Assembly: GCA_902592655.1 (NCBI GenBank)
Contig: CACJFE010000006.1
Location: 1-64,000, forward strand
Direction of reading: 5' to 3'
From: an uncultured Pelagibacteraceae bacterium
GTDB lineage: Bacteria > Pseudomonadota > Alphaproteobacteria > Pelagibacterales > Pelagibacteraceae
DNA length: 64,000 bases
Shown: positions 54,867 through 64,000 of the stretch, one piece after another
Position numbering within the stretch: position 1 is the stretch's first letter
Layout of the letters: every line of letters starts with the position of its first letter
The notes under the pieces: generated by a model
The model's database searches: none
Told to the model about the DNA's origin: nothing
Seen by the model: the letters and a program-made list of their open reading frames with translations, nothing else
Position numbers and translations under genes: made by a program

Positions 54867-56007
54867 ATTTATTTTTTCCAGTTTTGTAAATATCTAAATC
54901 TTGATTTACTGTTTTATTTTCTAAGCTAAAAGTTCCAATTTTACCTTTTATTTTACTTTTGAACATAAAATCGTTAGTAGAATTTATATTTCCATTTTTT
55001 TTCCATGCATAATAAATTAATCCTAGAGCATCATAAGTTAGTATTGAAATTTCGTTTGGAAAACTTTTAAAATTTTCATAATACATTTTAGTAAACTTTC
55101 TGTATTCCTTGTAATTTATTGACGGGTAATAAAGATCTCTAATTGCATTCTCATAAAATATACTTTCATCAAACCATTGGTTCACTGTAGTAAATAAAAC
55201 TTTATTTTGGTTAACATCAGTGTATACTAATGATGTTAGGACACTCTTTAAGCTATTGCCGAAATCAATGATAATAACTGAGTCAAAACTAACATCTCCT
55301 AAAGTGTAAAGTTGCTCAAGTCTCTCTAATTCTCTAATAGATTGATTGTCCTCTTTATCTTCAAACATTTTTTTTCTTAGTTCTAAATTTTTTTTTCTTT
55401 GAGAATAATTAGTTAATATTTCAATTTCGCCGGTAAGAACTTGAGGATCCGGACTATATTTAAATATTTTTATTGCACCAAGCTTCATTTTATCTAATTT
55501 CTTTTCAATAAAATCTGCATACTGATTTTTAGGGTACATAATAATCGTTTTGTTTTTTTTTTGTTTTTTTATGAATTTATTTATAGCTCTTAATTGAGAC
55601 TCTAAACTTATGCCTATGCTAATGATGTTACTATCAAACTCTGGAGAAATATTTGAGGGCGAGATAAAAGTTATATCATTAAATTTTTTAACAAATTTAA
55701 AGTCGACATTACTAATTGGTCCTATAATGATTTTTATATCTTGAGATCTTAGATCTCGAACGGCAGCTGTAAGTTTATCTTTGTCGCCTATTCCCGAATC
55801 TCTTGGAACAATAAACAATTTTTTATCTTTAATTTCACTTACTGCCATTTGTAAAGAGTACAATAGTGAATTGCCTAACTCTGAAAATTCACCAGTAAGA
55901 GGCGCAATTAAACCAACTTTAAGTATTTTTGCTTCCTCTGCTTTTCCGATATTAAAACTGGCGAATAAAATTAAATAAGATAAAATTAATAAAATTTTAT
56001 TTTTCAT
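54853..56007 (-). CDS. Periplasmic penicillin-binding protein activator-like protein (LppC)
   Basis: A 384-residue periplasmic-binding-fold (type 1) protein with a cleavable signal (about 1-24). LKVGLIAPLTGEFSELGNSLLYSLQMAV is the opening strand and IIIGPISNVDFKFVKKF matches the hinge. LppC/LpoA-type proteins activate a penicillin-binding protein. Unlike E. coli LpoA no lipobox Cys is seen, and the protein is about half the length because the TPR-like N-terminal domain is missing. In alphaproteobacteria it stands divergent from rsmI, as here. Confidence 0.85.
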   Translation of the reverse strand: MKNKILLILSYLILFASFNIGKAEEAKILKVGLIAPLTGEFSELGNSLLYSLQMAVSEIKDKKLFIVPRDSGIGDKDKLTAAVRDLRSQDIKIIIGPISNVDFKFVKKFNDITFISPSNISPEFDSNIISIGISLESQLRAINKFIKKQKKNKTIIMYPKNQYADFIEKKLDKMKLGAIKIFKYSPDPQVLTGEIEILTNYSQRKKNLELRKKMFEDKEDNQSIRELERLEQLYTLGDVSFDSVIIIDFGNSLKSVLTSLVYTDVNQNKVLFTTVNQWFDESIFYENAIRDLYYPSINYKEYRKFTKMYYENFKSFPNEISILTYDALGLIYYAWKKNGNINSTNDFMFKSKIKGKIGTFSLENKTVNQDLDIYKTGKNKFIKF

Positions 56008-56010
56008 AAA

Positions 56011-56850
56011 ATGAATTTATCAACTAATAGTTTATATATTGTTTCAACTCCAATTGGAAATCTTGATGATATTACTTTAAGAGCAGTAAATGTTTTAAAA
56101 GAATCTGACATCATTTTATGCGAAGACACAAGGCACTCAATAAAGCTTCTAAATCATTTAAAAATAAAAAAAAAGTTAATTTCATATCATAAGTTTAATG
56201 AGAAAAAACAAATCAATAGTGTCATTGAGCACATCAATAAGGGCAAAATTTTGTCTATAATTTCAGACGCTGGAACGCCACTACTATCAGATCCCGGTAA
56301 ACTACTTTTAAATGAATGCTTAAAGAGACAGTTTAAAATTGTCCCTATACCAGGAGTTTCTTCAATAACAACTGCAATGAGTGTTTCTGGATATGATGAT
56401 AAATTTTTATTTTATGGATTCCTTCCAAAAAAAGAGGGTGAATTAGAAAATGTATTAAGCACTCTATCAAAATTAGATTACTCTCAAATTTTTTTTGTGC
56501 CGGCAGTTAAAATAAATTTTTATCTTAAAATCATGAAAAAACATTATTTGGACAGGAAAATAATGATTGCTAAAGAAATTACTAAAATCCACGAAGAATT
56601 TTTCAGAGACAGTATAAAAGATATAAAATTATTTAATCCTATCCTCAAAGGGGAGCTAACTATCGTAATCTCTGAAAATATTTCTACAAAACGACCAATT
56701 AATGAAAAAAAAATTGTCAATAAGATAAAAAAATACTTAAAAAATTACAGTCTCAAAGATACTGTTGAGTTAATTTTAGAAACAGAGAATATTAGTAAAA
56801 ATAAAATATACCAACTTTGTTTGAAGGTTAAAAATGAAAAGAATAATTAA
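56011..56850 (+). CDS. rsmI: 16S rRNA 2'-O-ribose C1402 methyltransferase
   Basis: RsmI methylates C1402 of 16S rRNA. The 279-residue SAM-dependent tetrapyrrole-methylase-fold protein has YIVSTPIGNLDDITLRAVNVLKESDIILCEDTR at the start and ISDAGTPLLSDPGKLL near 90. The C-terminal part is Lys-rich. It starts 3 bases from the divergent LppC-type gene, so promoters overlap coding DNA. It overlaps the BON lipoprotein gene by 17 bases. Confidence 0.97.
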   Translation: MNLSTNSLYIVSTPIGNLDDITLRAVNVLKESDIILCEDTRHSIKLLNHLKIKKKLISYHKFNEKKQINSVIEHINKGKILSIISDAGTPLLSDPGKLLLNECLKRQFKIVPIPGVSSITTAMSVSGYDDKFLFYGFLPKKEGELENVLSTLSKLDYSQIFFVPAVKINFYLKIMKKHYLDRKIMIAKEITKIHEEFFRDSIKDIKLFNPILKGELTIVISENISTKRPINEKKIVNKIKKYLKNYSLKDTVELILETENISKNKIYQLCLKVKNEKNN

Positions 56851-57412
56851 ATTTCTAATAATCATTTTACTCACATCTTGTTCATCTATTGGCCAGTTTG
56901 GAGCAGGAGTTGATATTACCTTTGACCCCAGAACAATAGGTATGCAAATAGACGATACGATTATGCAAAAAAATTTAAGCGCAAGGCTAGCACTAACTGA
57001 AAAGAAATATTTCTTAAAGGTAGATACAGAAGTTAGGGATGGAAATATATTTCTCTCAGGTAAAGTTGACGAGCCAGAGGAAAAGATTAAAATCACAAAA
57101 ATGGCATGGGAAACAAAAGGTGTGAGATCTGTGAAAAATGCAATAACAATCAAGGGACAAACAAGCTTCAAAGGAACTGCAAAAGATATTCTTATTACCA
57201 GTCAATTAAGATCAGCTTTAATATTTAACAAAAAAACCAAAGCGAGAAATTACACTCTAGAGACAATAAATAAAAAAATCTATATTTTTGGCATAGCTAT
57301 GGATGAAGAGGAGAGAAAAGAAGTAATTAATGAGGCTAATAAGATTTATGACGTTGAAAAGGTAATACCTTCAATTTACTTAGCTTCCGAGCTAAGTAGG
57401 AGTAAGCTTTAA
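56834..57412 (+). CDS. BON-domain lipoprotein, DolP/OsmY-like
   Basis: A 192-residue lipoprotein with lipobox LLTSC (Cys16). Two tandem BON domains follow: the first around 57-107 (LKVDTEVRDGNIFLSGKVDEPEEKIKITKMAWETKGVRSV), the second around 118-185 with DILITSQLRSAL and YIFGIAMDEEERKEV. DolP-type BON lipoproteins of the outer membrane support envelope integrity and BAM. It overlaps rsmI by 17 bases, so is translated from within the rsmI end, and runs to within 1 base of the convergent malic-enzyme stop. Confidence 0.92.
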   Translation: MKRIIKFLIIILLTSCSSIGQFGAGVDITFDPRTIGMQIDDTIMQKNLSARLALTEKKYFLKVDTEVRDGNIFLSGKVDEPEEKIKITKMAWETKGVRSVKNAITIKGQTSFKGTAKDILITSQLRSALIFNKKTKARNYTLETINKKIYIFGIAMDEEERKEVINEANKIYDVEKVIPSIYLASELSRSKL

Positions 57413-59695
57413 TTACTTTGAATAATCTATGACGTCAGATGAGTAAGCAGCAATAGATGCTAAGTTTAAAATTTCTGATGTGCTGGCTCTTAGTGGAGCT
57501 ACTTCAATCGGAGATCCTAAACCAATTAATAGTGGACCAATAAGTTTTCCACCTCCAAAAACTTTCATTAGTTTTGTTGAAATTGCAGCACTATGCAAAG
57601 CAGGCATTATTAATATATTTGCGTTACCTACTATTTTAGAAAAAGGGTAAATTTCTTTATATATAGGGTTTAGCGCAACATCTGGCTGCATTTCTCCGTC
57701 AAAATCGAAGTCAACTTTTTCTTTCTTTAATAATTCAATTGCATCTCTAACATGTTTAGTATTTCTGGATATCGGCTTTCCGAATGTTGAGTGAGACAGA
57801 AAAGCTACTTTTGGATCAAATCCAAATAGTCTGGCTACTCTCACGCAAGATTTTGATACCTTAACTAATCTTTCAGGTGAGGGAAAATCTTGAACATTAG
57901 TATCAGCCACAAGCACTGTTTTCCCTTTTAATGTAATCATTGTCATCCCAAAAATTTCTTCACCAGGCCTTGGTTCTGTAACCTTTTTAAGTTTTTCTAT
58001 TGAAGCAGCATAATGCCGTATATTTCCTGTTACCATTGCATCGGCATCATTACATGCAATCATTGAAGCCCCCCATGCAATACGATCGTTACGTACTAGT
58101 CGATCAACATCCCTCTCTAATTGACCCTCTCTTTGAAGTTTTTTATATAAATGTTTGACATATTTGTTTCTTTTTTCTTTATCTGTAGAATTAACAATTT
58201 GAATTTTATAATTTTCGTCAAACCCAATATTTTTTAACTGTTCTCTAATTCTTTTTTCTGCACCTATAAGTATGGGTGTGCCAAGTTTATTTCTTCCAAA
58301 CTCAATTGCAGCTTTTAACATACTTTCATCTTCACCTTCTGCAAAAATTACTCTTTTTGGATTTTTTCTAACTTTAGCATTTATTCCCTGCATTAAAGAC
58401 ATTGTTGGATCTAATCGATTGGTTAATTGATCTTTATAAACTTCTAAATCTTCTAAATTTTTTCTAGCAACTCCGCTTTTCATTGCAGCCTCTGCTACAG
58501 CAGCAGGTATCTCACTAATTAATCTAGGATCAAAAGTTGAGGGAATAATATAATTTTTTCCATATCTAGGCCTGTCTCCGCCGTAAGCTGACACAACTTC
58601 ATCAGGAACATTTTGTCTAGCAAGCATTGCAATTGAATTAGCAGCTGCTACCTTCATTTCTTCATTTATTTCTCTAGCCCTAACATCTAAAGCTCCTCTA
58701 AAGATGTAAGGGAAACCTATGAGATTATTAACCTGATTGGGATAATCAGATCTACCGGTGGCAACAATTGCATCAGACCTGACTTCCTCAATGAGCTCAG
58801 GTTTTATTTCTGGGTCAGGATTAGCACATGCAAATATAATTGGTTTATCAGCCATAGATTTAACCATCTCTTTAGAAACAACATCCTTGGCAGACAAACC
58901 AAGAAAAACATCTGCACCTCTCATAGCTTCGCCTAAAGTTCTAAGTTTCGTATCAATTGCGTGAGCTGATTTGAACTGATCTAAGTTTTCTCTACCTTTA
59001 TAGATCACACCTTTACTATCGCACATAACGATATTTTCGTTTTTTACTCCTGAACTTTTAAACAAATTTGCGCAAGCTTGAGCAGACGCTCCTGCACCAT
59101 TTACAACTATTTTTACTTCATTAATTTTTTTTTTTGAAATATCTAATGCATTAATTAATGCTGCTGTCGTAATTATTGCAGTTCCATGCTGATCATCATG
59201 AAAAATTGGAATATCTAAAACTTCTTTTAATTTTTGTTCTATAATAAAACATCCTGGTGCAGCTATATCTTCCAGGTTAATTCCGCCAAAAGTTCCTCCA
59301 ATATTTTTAATAGTTTCAATTACTGAATTAGGATCATCATTATTTATTTCAATATCAATAGAGTCTATATCTGCGAATCTTTTGAAAAGCACTGATTTTC
59401 CTTCCATAACAGGTTTTGATGCCAACGCCCCTAAATTACCAAGTCCTAAAATTGCTGATCCATTACTAATGACTGCAACGAGATTTCCCTTACTAGTATA
59501 GTCATATGCTAGATCAGGATTTTTTGCTATTTCTTTGACCGGCGCCGCCACCCCTGGAGAATAAGCTAATGAAAGATCCCTTTTTGTGGTGAGAGGTTTG
59601 CTTGAATTTATCTCAATTTTGCCCGACTTACCTTTTATATGAAAATCAAGTGCCTCTTTATCTGAATAATGATCTATTTCTGTTTTCTTTGGCAT
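57413..59695 (-). CDS. maeB: NADP-dependent malic enzyme with phosphotransacetylase-like C-terminal domain
   Basis: MaeB decarboxylates malate to pyruvate and makes NADPH. The 760-residue protein has a malic enzyme domain (about 1-430) with LAYSPGVAAPVKEIA, IFHDDQHGTAI and the NAD(P)-binding GAGASAQACANL, followed by a phosphate acetyltransferase-like domain (about 440-760, e.g. IACNDADAMVTGNI and LIMPALHSAAIS). The second domain usually has no acetyltransferase activity in this family but may bind acetyl-CoA or regulate. It stands alone between two plus-strand blocks. Confidence 0.97.
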   Translation of the reverse strand: MPKKTEIDHYSDKEALDFHIKGKSGKIEINSSKPLTTKRDLSLAYSPGVAAPVKEIAKNPDLAYDYTSKGNLVAVISNGSAILGLGNLGALASKPVMEGKSVLFKRFADIDSIDIEINNDDPNSVIETIKNIGGTFGGINLEDIAAPGCFIIEQKLKEVLDIPIFHDDQHGTAIITTAALINALDISKKKINEVKIVVNGAGASAQACANLFKSSGVKNENIVMCDSKGVIYKGRENLDQFKSAHAIDTKLRTLGEAMRGADVFLGLSAKDVVSKEMVKSMADKPIIFACANPDPEIKPELIEEVRSDAIVATGRSDYPNQVNNLIGFPYIFRGALDVRAREINEEMKVAAANSIAMLARQNVPDEVVSAYGGDRPRYGKNYIIPSTFDPRLISEIPAAVAEAAMKSGVARKNLEDLEVYKDQLTNRLDPTMSLMQGINAKVRKNPKRVIFAEGEDESMLKAAIEFGRNKLGTPILIGAEKRIREQLKNIGFDENYKIQIVNSTDKEKRNKYVKHLYKKLQREGQLERDVDRLVRNDRIAWGASMIACNDADAMVTGNIRHYAASIEKLKKVTEPRPGEEIFGMTMITLKGKTVLVADTNVQDFPSPERLVKVSKSCVRVARLFGFDPKVAFLSHSTFGKPISRNTKHVRDAIELLKKEKVDFDFDGEMQPDVALNPIYKEIYPFSKIVGNANILIMPALHSAAISTKLMKVFGGGKLIGPLLIGLGSPIEVAPLRASTSEILNLASIAAYSSDVIDYSK

Positions 59696-59765
59696 TTATT
59701 TTTATGAGTATGTAATATAAAGAATTTTAATTCACTATAAATTTATGGCTTAATTTAGATTTTCT

Positions 59766-61292
59766 ATGAACTTACTCTCCTCAGCATCAATATTTAGTTT
59801 TTTTACAATAATAAGCAGAATTTTGGGATATTTGAGGGACATCCTGATAGCTATTTTTCTTGGAGCTTCAATTTTTGCAGATGCTTTTTTTGTAGCTTTT
59901 AGACTGCCTAATACATTTAGGAGACTTTTCGCAGAGGGAACATTTAACGCCGCTTTCATACCTAGCTACACCGCATCAAAAATTGAAGGAAAAAAAAAGG
60001 GTAAAGCTTTTGCAGATGAAGTTTTAAATTTATTATTTTTCATACTAATTTTTTTAGTAACTCTTGCTGAAATTTTCACACCATATCTTGTATATATAAT
60101 AGCGCCAGGATTTATAGAAGATGATAACAAATTTAATTTAGCAATAGAATTTACTAGGATAACTTTTCCGTTTTTACTTTTTGTTAGTCTGTCATCATTC
60201 TTTTCAGGCATATTAAATTCTAATAATAAATTTGCTGCTGCTTCGGCCGCTCCAATAATTTTAAATGTCGTATTAATTGCAAGCATTTTAATTGCATACA
60301 ATTTAAATCTAGACATTGCTGAAAAACTTTCCTATGGGGTTACAATCGCTGGCATTATACAATTATTTTTCCTAATTTATGTTACAGATAAATATTATAA
60401 ACCAAGATTAAAAATTAAGCTAAAAGTTTCAAAAAGAGTTAAATTCTTTTTTAGAAAATTAATACCTAGTATTCTTTCATCAGGTGTTACACAAATAAAT
60501 ATTCTTATCGGTACTATAATTGCATCTTTCCAAGCAGGAGCCGTCTCCTATTTATATTATGCAGATAGAGTTTACCAAATAAATCTGGCTATCGCAGGCA
60601 TAGCAGTAGGTACAGTCTCCTTACCTGCTTTATCAAAGGCATTTAAAAAAAGAAATTTACCTAAGATGTTTAATATTCAGAATAAATCTTTGGAGCTATC
60701 TTTGTTATTTTCAATACCAGCAAGTTTAGGTTTGATTCTAGCTTCTAGAGAGATAGTTAATGGATTATTTGGCTATGGTTCTTTTTCTTTATCAGATGTT
60801 CTAATGACAGCAAAAGCTTTGATGTATTTTGGTTATGGAGTTATAGCATTTGCTTTAATAAAAGTTTTGGCTAATTTCTTCTTTGCCAGAGATAATACAA
60901 AAATACCATTTTATATATCTACGTTTATAGTCTTTTTAAATTTAACCATTAGTTTGAGTTTTTTTAAAATAGTTGGATTTTTAATTATACCTATTGCTAC
61001 ATCAATATCTACGTGGACGGGTGTTATAATTTATTTATATTTATTAAATAAATATGACTTTTTGTTTTTACAAAGTAAATTGTTTAATAGCATTATTAAG
61101 ATAATTATCTCCAGTTTAGTTATGTCTCTTGTGTTAATATTGCTATTAGAAAAATTTTCAAATTATCTTGACTACAGTTATATTTATAAGTCAGTATATT
61201 TGTTATTTATTGTAGGTTTCGCGGGCTTTATTTATTTGATATCTTGTTATCTATTAGGTTTATTAAAAATTAAAAATTATAAAACAAATTAA
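59766..61292 (+). CDS. murJ: Lipid II flippase MurJ
   Basis: MurJ exports the peptidoglycan precursor lipid II. The 508-residue protein has fourteen hydrophobic segments typical of the MVF/MOP fold. The opening SSASIFSFFTIISRILGYLRDILIAIFLGAS and FRLPNTFRRLFAEGTFNAAFIPSY match the MurJ/MviN family; RRLFAEG contains conserved charged residues of the central cavity. It runs directly into trpS (no gap). The start lies 70 bases after the divergent maeB start. Confidence 0.97.
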   Translation: MNLLSSASIFSFFTIISRILGYLRDILIAIFLGASIFADAFFVAFRLPNTFRRLFAEGTFNAAFIPSYTASKIEGKKKGKAFADEVLNLLFFILIFLVTLAEIFTPYLVYIIAPGFIEDDNKFNLAIEFTRITFPFLLFVSLSSFFSGILNSNNKFAAASAAPIILNVVLIASILIAYNLNLDIAEKLSYGVTIAGIIQLFFLIYVTDKYYKPRLKIKLKVSKRVKFFFRKLIPSILSSGVTQINILIGTIIASFQAGAVSYLYYADRVYQINLAIAGIAVGTVSLPALSKAFKKRNLPKMFNIQNKSLELSLLFSIPASLGLILASREIVNGLFGYGSFSLSDVLMTAKALMYFGYGVIAFALIKVLANFFFARDNTKIPFYISTFIVFLNLTISLSFFKIVGFLIIPIATSISTWTGVIIYLYLLNKYDFLFLQSKLFNSIIKIIISSLVMSLVLILLLEKFSNYLDYSYIYKSVYLLFIVGFAGFIYLISCYLLGLLKIKNYKTN

Positions 61293-62297
61293 ATGAGTAA
61301 AAAAAAATTAGTATTTTCAGGGGTACAACCAACTGGGAATTTACATCTTGGAAATTACTTAGGTGCTTTGAAAAATTTTGTTTCTCTTCAAAAAGAAATG
61401 GAATGTATTTATTGTGTAGTTGATTTACATGCAATTACATCATTTCAAAAACCAAATGAATTAGAAGATAATGTTTTCGAGACAGTAGCAAGTTTCCTAG
61501 CTACCGGGATCGACCCAAATAAAAGCATAATATTTAATCAGTCCTCTGTCTCAGGTCATGCTGAATTAGCTTGGATACTTAATTGCGTTTCAAGAATTGG
61601 ATGGCTTAATAGGATGACACAATTTAAAGATAAAGCAGGTTCTGATAAGGAAAAAGCAAGTGTAGGTTTATATATATATCCAAACTTAATGGCAGCAGAT
61701 ATTCTTTTATATAAAGCATCACATGTACCAGTCGGCGCTGATCAAAAGCAACACCTTGAACTTTGTAGGGATATTGCTCAAAAATTTAATAACGATTTTA
61801 ATTGCGAGGGTTTTTTTCCTTTACCTGAACCACTAATCCAAAAAAACGTTTCAAGGGTTATGAGTTTACGTGATGGAAATAAAAAAATGAGCAAGTCCGA
61901 AGAATCCGATTATTCAAGAATTAACTTAAAAGATACAACAGATGAAATCAGTAAGAAAATTAAGAAGGCAAAATCTGACTCCGAACCTATACCGCAAAGT
62001 TTGAAAGGTTTAGAAAAAAAACCTGAGGCATTAAATTTAGTTAATATATACTCCGAATTATCAAAAAGTAGCTTAGACAAAGTTTTAAATGAAATGTCAG
62101 GTAAAGAATATTCATTTCTAAAAACTAAATTAGCTGAACTTTTAATTAATGAGATCACGCCAGTTGGTAAAGAAATCAAAAAATTGTTGAATGATAAGCC
62201 TTACCTAAAGCAAGTCCTGAAAAAAGGTGAGGAAAAAGCCAATATTATAGCTGAGGAAAACCTAAAAAATATACGTGAAAAAGTTGGCTTGATATAA
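61293..62297 (+). CDS. trpS: Tryptophanyl-tRNA synthetase
   Basis: TrpS charges tRNA-Trp. The 334-residue class I enzyme has the HIGH-type motif HLGNYLGAL (from H18) and the KMSKS loop at residues 198-202. Length and the PTGNLHLGN opening are normal. It begins right after the murJ stop and is followed after 12 bases by the Nfu-type gene. Confidence 0.98.
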   Translation: MSKKKLVFSGVQPTGNLHLGNYLGALKNFVSLQKEMECIYCVVDLHAITSFQKPNELEDNVFETVASFLATGIDPNKSIIFNQSSVSGHAELAWILNCVSRIGWLNRMTQFKDKAGSDKEKASVGLYIYPNLMAADILLYKASHVPVGADQKQHLELCRDIAQKFNNDFNCEGFFPLPEPLIQKNVSRVMSLRDGNKKMSKSEESDYSRINLKDTTDEISKKIKKAKSDSEPIPQSLKGLEKKPEALNLVNIYSELSKSSLDKVLNEMSGKEYSFLKTKLAELLINEITPVGKEIKKLLNDKPYLKQVLKKGEEKANIIAEENLKNIREKVGLI

Positions 62298-62309
62298 TAT
62301 AAATTTCCG

Positions 62310-62858
62310 ATGATACAAATAGAACCTACACCAAACCCTAACTCTCTCAAATTTTTATCTGAAAAGACTATTTCAGCTATTGGGACTGAAGAATTTCAAA
62401 AAGATAATATAGAAGAGCTATCTAATGAATTTATTAAGGAGCTATTAAATTTTAAAGGAGTAGAATTAATACTTTTATCAAAAAATTTTTTATCAGTGAA
62501 AAAAAATGATGAGGTTTCTTGGGACGAACTTAAACCAATGATAATCTCTCATATAAATCATTATTTTGAAAACAATAAAGAACCAATATTAAAAGAAAAA
62601 ATAAACGATATAAATTCTGATGGCACTAAAGATGAAACTGTTAAAAGAATACTAGAGGTATTGGATACAAAAATTAGACCAGCTGTAGCCAGAGATGGAG
62701 GCGATATAAAATTTAAGTCTTTTCAAGATGGAGTAGTTAAAGTTGAATTACAAGGAAGTTGCTCTGGTTGTCCTAGTTCATTAATGACACTAAAGCAAGG
62801 CGTTCAAAACTTATTGAAACATTATATAAAGGAAGTTCAATCTGTAGAGGCAGTATAA
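62310..62858 (+). CDS. Nfu-type iron-sulfur cluster scaffold protein
   Basis: NfuA/NifU-type proteins carry [4Fe-4S] clusters to client enzymes. The 182-residue protein has the N-terminal Nfu_N domain (MIQIEPTPNPNSLKFL, about 1-85), a short charged linker and the C-terminal NifU domain with RDGGDIKFKSFQDG and CSGCPSS, in which C151 and C154 bind the cluster. The window's Fe-S clients include Nth. It shares a transcript with trpS and the Bax-like gene. Confidence 0.96.
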   Translation: MIQIEPTPNPNSLKFLSEKTISAIGTEEFQKDNIEELSNEFIKELLNFKGVELILLSKNFLSVKKNDEVSWDELKPMIISHINHYFENNKEPILKEKINDINSDGTKDETVKRILEVLDTKIRPAVARDGGDIKFKSFQDGVVKVELQGSCSGCPSSLMTLKQGVQNLLKHYIKEVQSVEAV

Positions 62859-62862
62859 GAAA

Positions 62863-64000
62863 ATGAAAAAAAGATTAAGCTACAGAGATAAATTAATTGA
62901 GCTAGCATATATATATAATGTTAGAGAAATTCAAGATTATGTAAAAAGTAAGAAAAATTTGACCACTGGTCAAATTGAATTAATTTTAAAAAAAAATAAA
63001 ATTACCATACCTAAAGAATTTAATACGAGTTTTTTAAAAGAAAACTTCTCAAAGCCTTTATCCAAACTAAAATTGAGTATAGCTGATTATAAAGAAGAAA
63101 AAATTAGAGAAAAAAACAGATTTTTTAGAAAAGTAGAAAACTATAAATATGATACATCCAGAAAAGTTAATAGAGGAGCAGCTAATTTATGGAAGGGAGC
63201 AGGAAACGTAGGATTTAATTTTTTAAACATCCTACCAAAATTAGGTGCTACCATAGCAAGTTTTTTCGGAAATCTTTTTACAGATGTTTTCAACTCAATT
63301 TATAATCAACAAATAGATAAAAAAAGTGCTAGGAATGTAATTATAGGGTTCTTGGCAATTTGTATAATATCGACATCTATTTTTGCGGGTCTCAAACAAT
63401 TTAAGAATTTAAATTTCTTTGATAAAAAAGCTGAAGTAAATAAAACCGAAACCGAAGTTAAGAAAGAATTAAAAAAAAAAGAGAAGATCGTAAAGGTTCC
63501 TGAAAAAAAAGTAGAAAAAAAGGAAAAGAGAGATTTAAAAGTTGAAAAGAAAGAAAAAAAACCTGAGTTAAAAGTAAAACGAAATAATGTAGCAGAGGTA
63601 ATTCTGCCAGATCTTAATTTAAAAACTGAAACAGTTATTCAATTATTTAAAGATGTGGATTATGATTTAAAAAAAGTAAGAAGTGAAAAATTGGTAAAAC
63701 CTATTTATTTTACCCAGTTTCCTAAAGATTTAGACAATCTGCAAAGCGTAAAAATTAAAAAAGAAACTTTTATAAAAATTGTCCTTCCATTGGTAGTAGC
63801 TGAAAATGAAAAAATATTAGATGATAGACAAAAACTAAAAGATCTATCACTAAAAAAATTCACAACAGATGCCGAAAAGCAGTGGCTAAGGCAAAAGTTA
63901 TTAGAATATAAAGTAAAAAAAAGTGATCTCGGTGAGTTAATGACCCGAATGGATATTATACCAGTATCTATTGCGCTAGCTCAAGCTGCTAAAGAAAGTG
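62863..64000 (+). CDS. Bax-like glucosaminidase family protein, 3' end beyond the window
   Basis: The first 379 codons are visible; the frame runs off the right edge. An N-terminal basic region leads to a membrane helix (about 159-178) and a Lys/Glu-rich linker (about 185-240). The last 140 residues match the Bax/glucosaminidase domain: FPKDLDNLQSVKIKKETFIKIVLPLV, WLRQKLLEYKVK and MDIIPVSIALAQAAKES, where the visible penultimate residue E378 corresponds to the expected catalytic Glu. Peptidoglycan hydrolysis in the periplasm is inferred. ATG 62863 follows the Nfu stop by 4 bases. Confidence 0.85.
   Translation, partial: MKKRLSYRDKLIELAYIYNVREIQDYVKSKKNLTTGQIELILKKNKITIPKEFNTSFLKENFSKPLSKLKLSIADYKEEKIREKNRFFRKVENYKYDTSRKVNRGAANLWKGAGNVGFNFLNILPKLGATIASFFGNLFTDVFNSIYNQQIDKKSARNVIIGFLAICIISTSIFAGLKQFKNLNFFDKKAEVNKTETEVKKELKKKEKIVKVPEKKVEKKEKRDLKVEKKEKKPELKVKRNNVAEVILPDLNLKTETVIQLFKDVDYDLKKVRSEKLVKPIYFTQFPKDLDNLQSVKIKKETFIKIVLPLVVAENEKILDDRQKLKDLSLKKFTTDAEKQWLRQKLLEYKVKKSDLGELMTRMDIIPVSIALAQAAKES

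Noticed and set aside
1..64000. CRISPR arrays, insertion sequences, prophage genes
   Set aside because: No regularly spaced repeats, transposase or phage structural genes were seen. The only mobile-element signature is the tRNA-Gly repeat pair.

Overview
The window looks like a streamlined, free-living alphaproteobacterium of the SAR11 clade (Pelagibacterales). By eye the DNA is about 30% G+C. Genes abut or overlap by a few bases almost everywhere (ATGA and GTGA overlaps are common), non-coding DNA is scarce, and gene order follows familiar alphaproteobacterial blocks: hemE | DUF299-maf-aroE-coaE-dnaQ, secB-fxsA, hslVU-hisBHAFE, mnmE-mnmG-rsmG-parA-parB, holA-lptE-leuS, dnaJ-dnaK-grpE. Genuine histidine, purine, shikimate and lysine pathway genes argue against a host-restricted Rickettsia-type genome. 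The clade assignment is inference; no marker rRNA lies in the window.

Region by region. 1-5.2 kb: hemD (cut by the window edge) and hemC, divergent from tsaD, an EVE-domain gene and an acetyl-CoA synthetase with a striking polycationic N-terminal tail. 5.2-8.5 kb: an unrecognised conserved gene, then a two-subunit sodium/solute (acetate-type) symporter behind two inverted repeats and ending in a strong terminator. 8.5-13.2 kb: rpe, a heparinase II/III-like gene, purH, phhB, a lipoprotein and tRNA-Gly(GCC). 13.2-14.6 kb: a tiny island carrying one trypsin-like lipoprotein, bounded by the tRNA and a 40-bp partial copy of it. 14.7-19.1 kb: a LON-domain protein, rho, hemJ, hemH, hemE. 19.08-19.35 kb: an AT-rich gap between hemE and the DUF299 gene that is the best candidate for the chromosomal origin.

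19.4-34.3 kb: DUF299 regulator, maf, aroE, coaE, dnaQ, secB, fxsA, a Tim44-like protein, Smr, hslUV, hisBHAFE, a HIT protein, a GNAT, lolA, ftsK and a UbiH-type monooxygenase. 34.3-44.3 kb: tRNA modification (mnmE, mnmG), rsmG carrying two parS-like palindromes, parAB, holA, lptE, leuS and a DUF3576 lipoprotein. 44.5-47.9 kb: the main porin, a ThiE-like protein, the PLP-homeostasis protein YggS, an L,D-transpeptidase and a winged-helix regulator, with two head-to-head pairs whose start codons touch or overlap. 47.9-64 kb: a 35-residue ArfA-like ribosome-rescue gene, an adenosine-kinase-type PfkB protein, nth, dapB, a 56-residue membrane protein, the dnaJ/dnaK/grpE chaperones, rdgB, an LppC-type protein, rsmI, a BON lipoprotein, a malic enzyme, murJ, trpS, a Nfu-type Fe-S carrier and a Bax-like glucosaminidase cut by the right edge.

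Functionally the window combines an origin-proximal chromosome-maintenance zone (oriC candidate, parS, parAB, ftsK, dnaQ, holA) with haem synthesis (hemC, D, E, H, J), protein quality control (HslUV, DnaK system, SecB, ArfA-like), outer-membrane assembly (lolA, lptE, porin, lipoproteins), peptidoglycan genes (murJ, LppC, LDT, Bax-like, dapB) and two-carbon metabolism (symporter, Acs, malic enzyme). I found no CRISPR array, prophage or transposase. The most unusual items are the one-gene tRNA-bounded island, the polycationic tail on Acs, the origin/parS arrangement, the ArfA-like microgene and the terminator embedded in the end of the ThiE-like gene.
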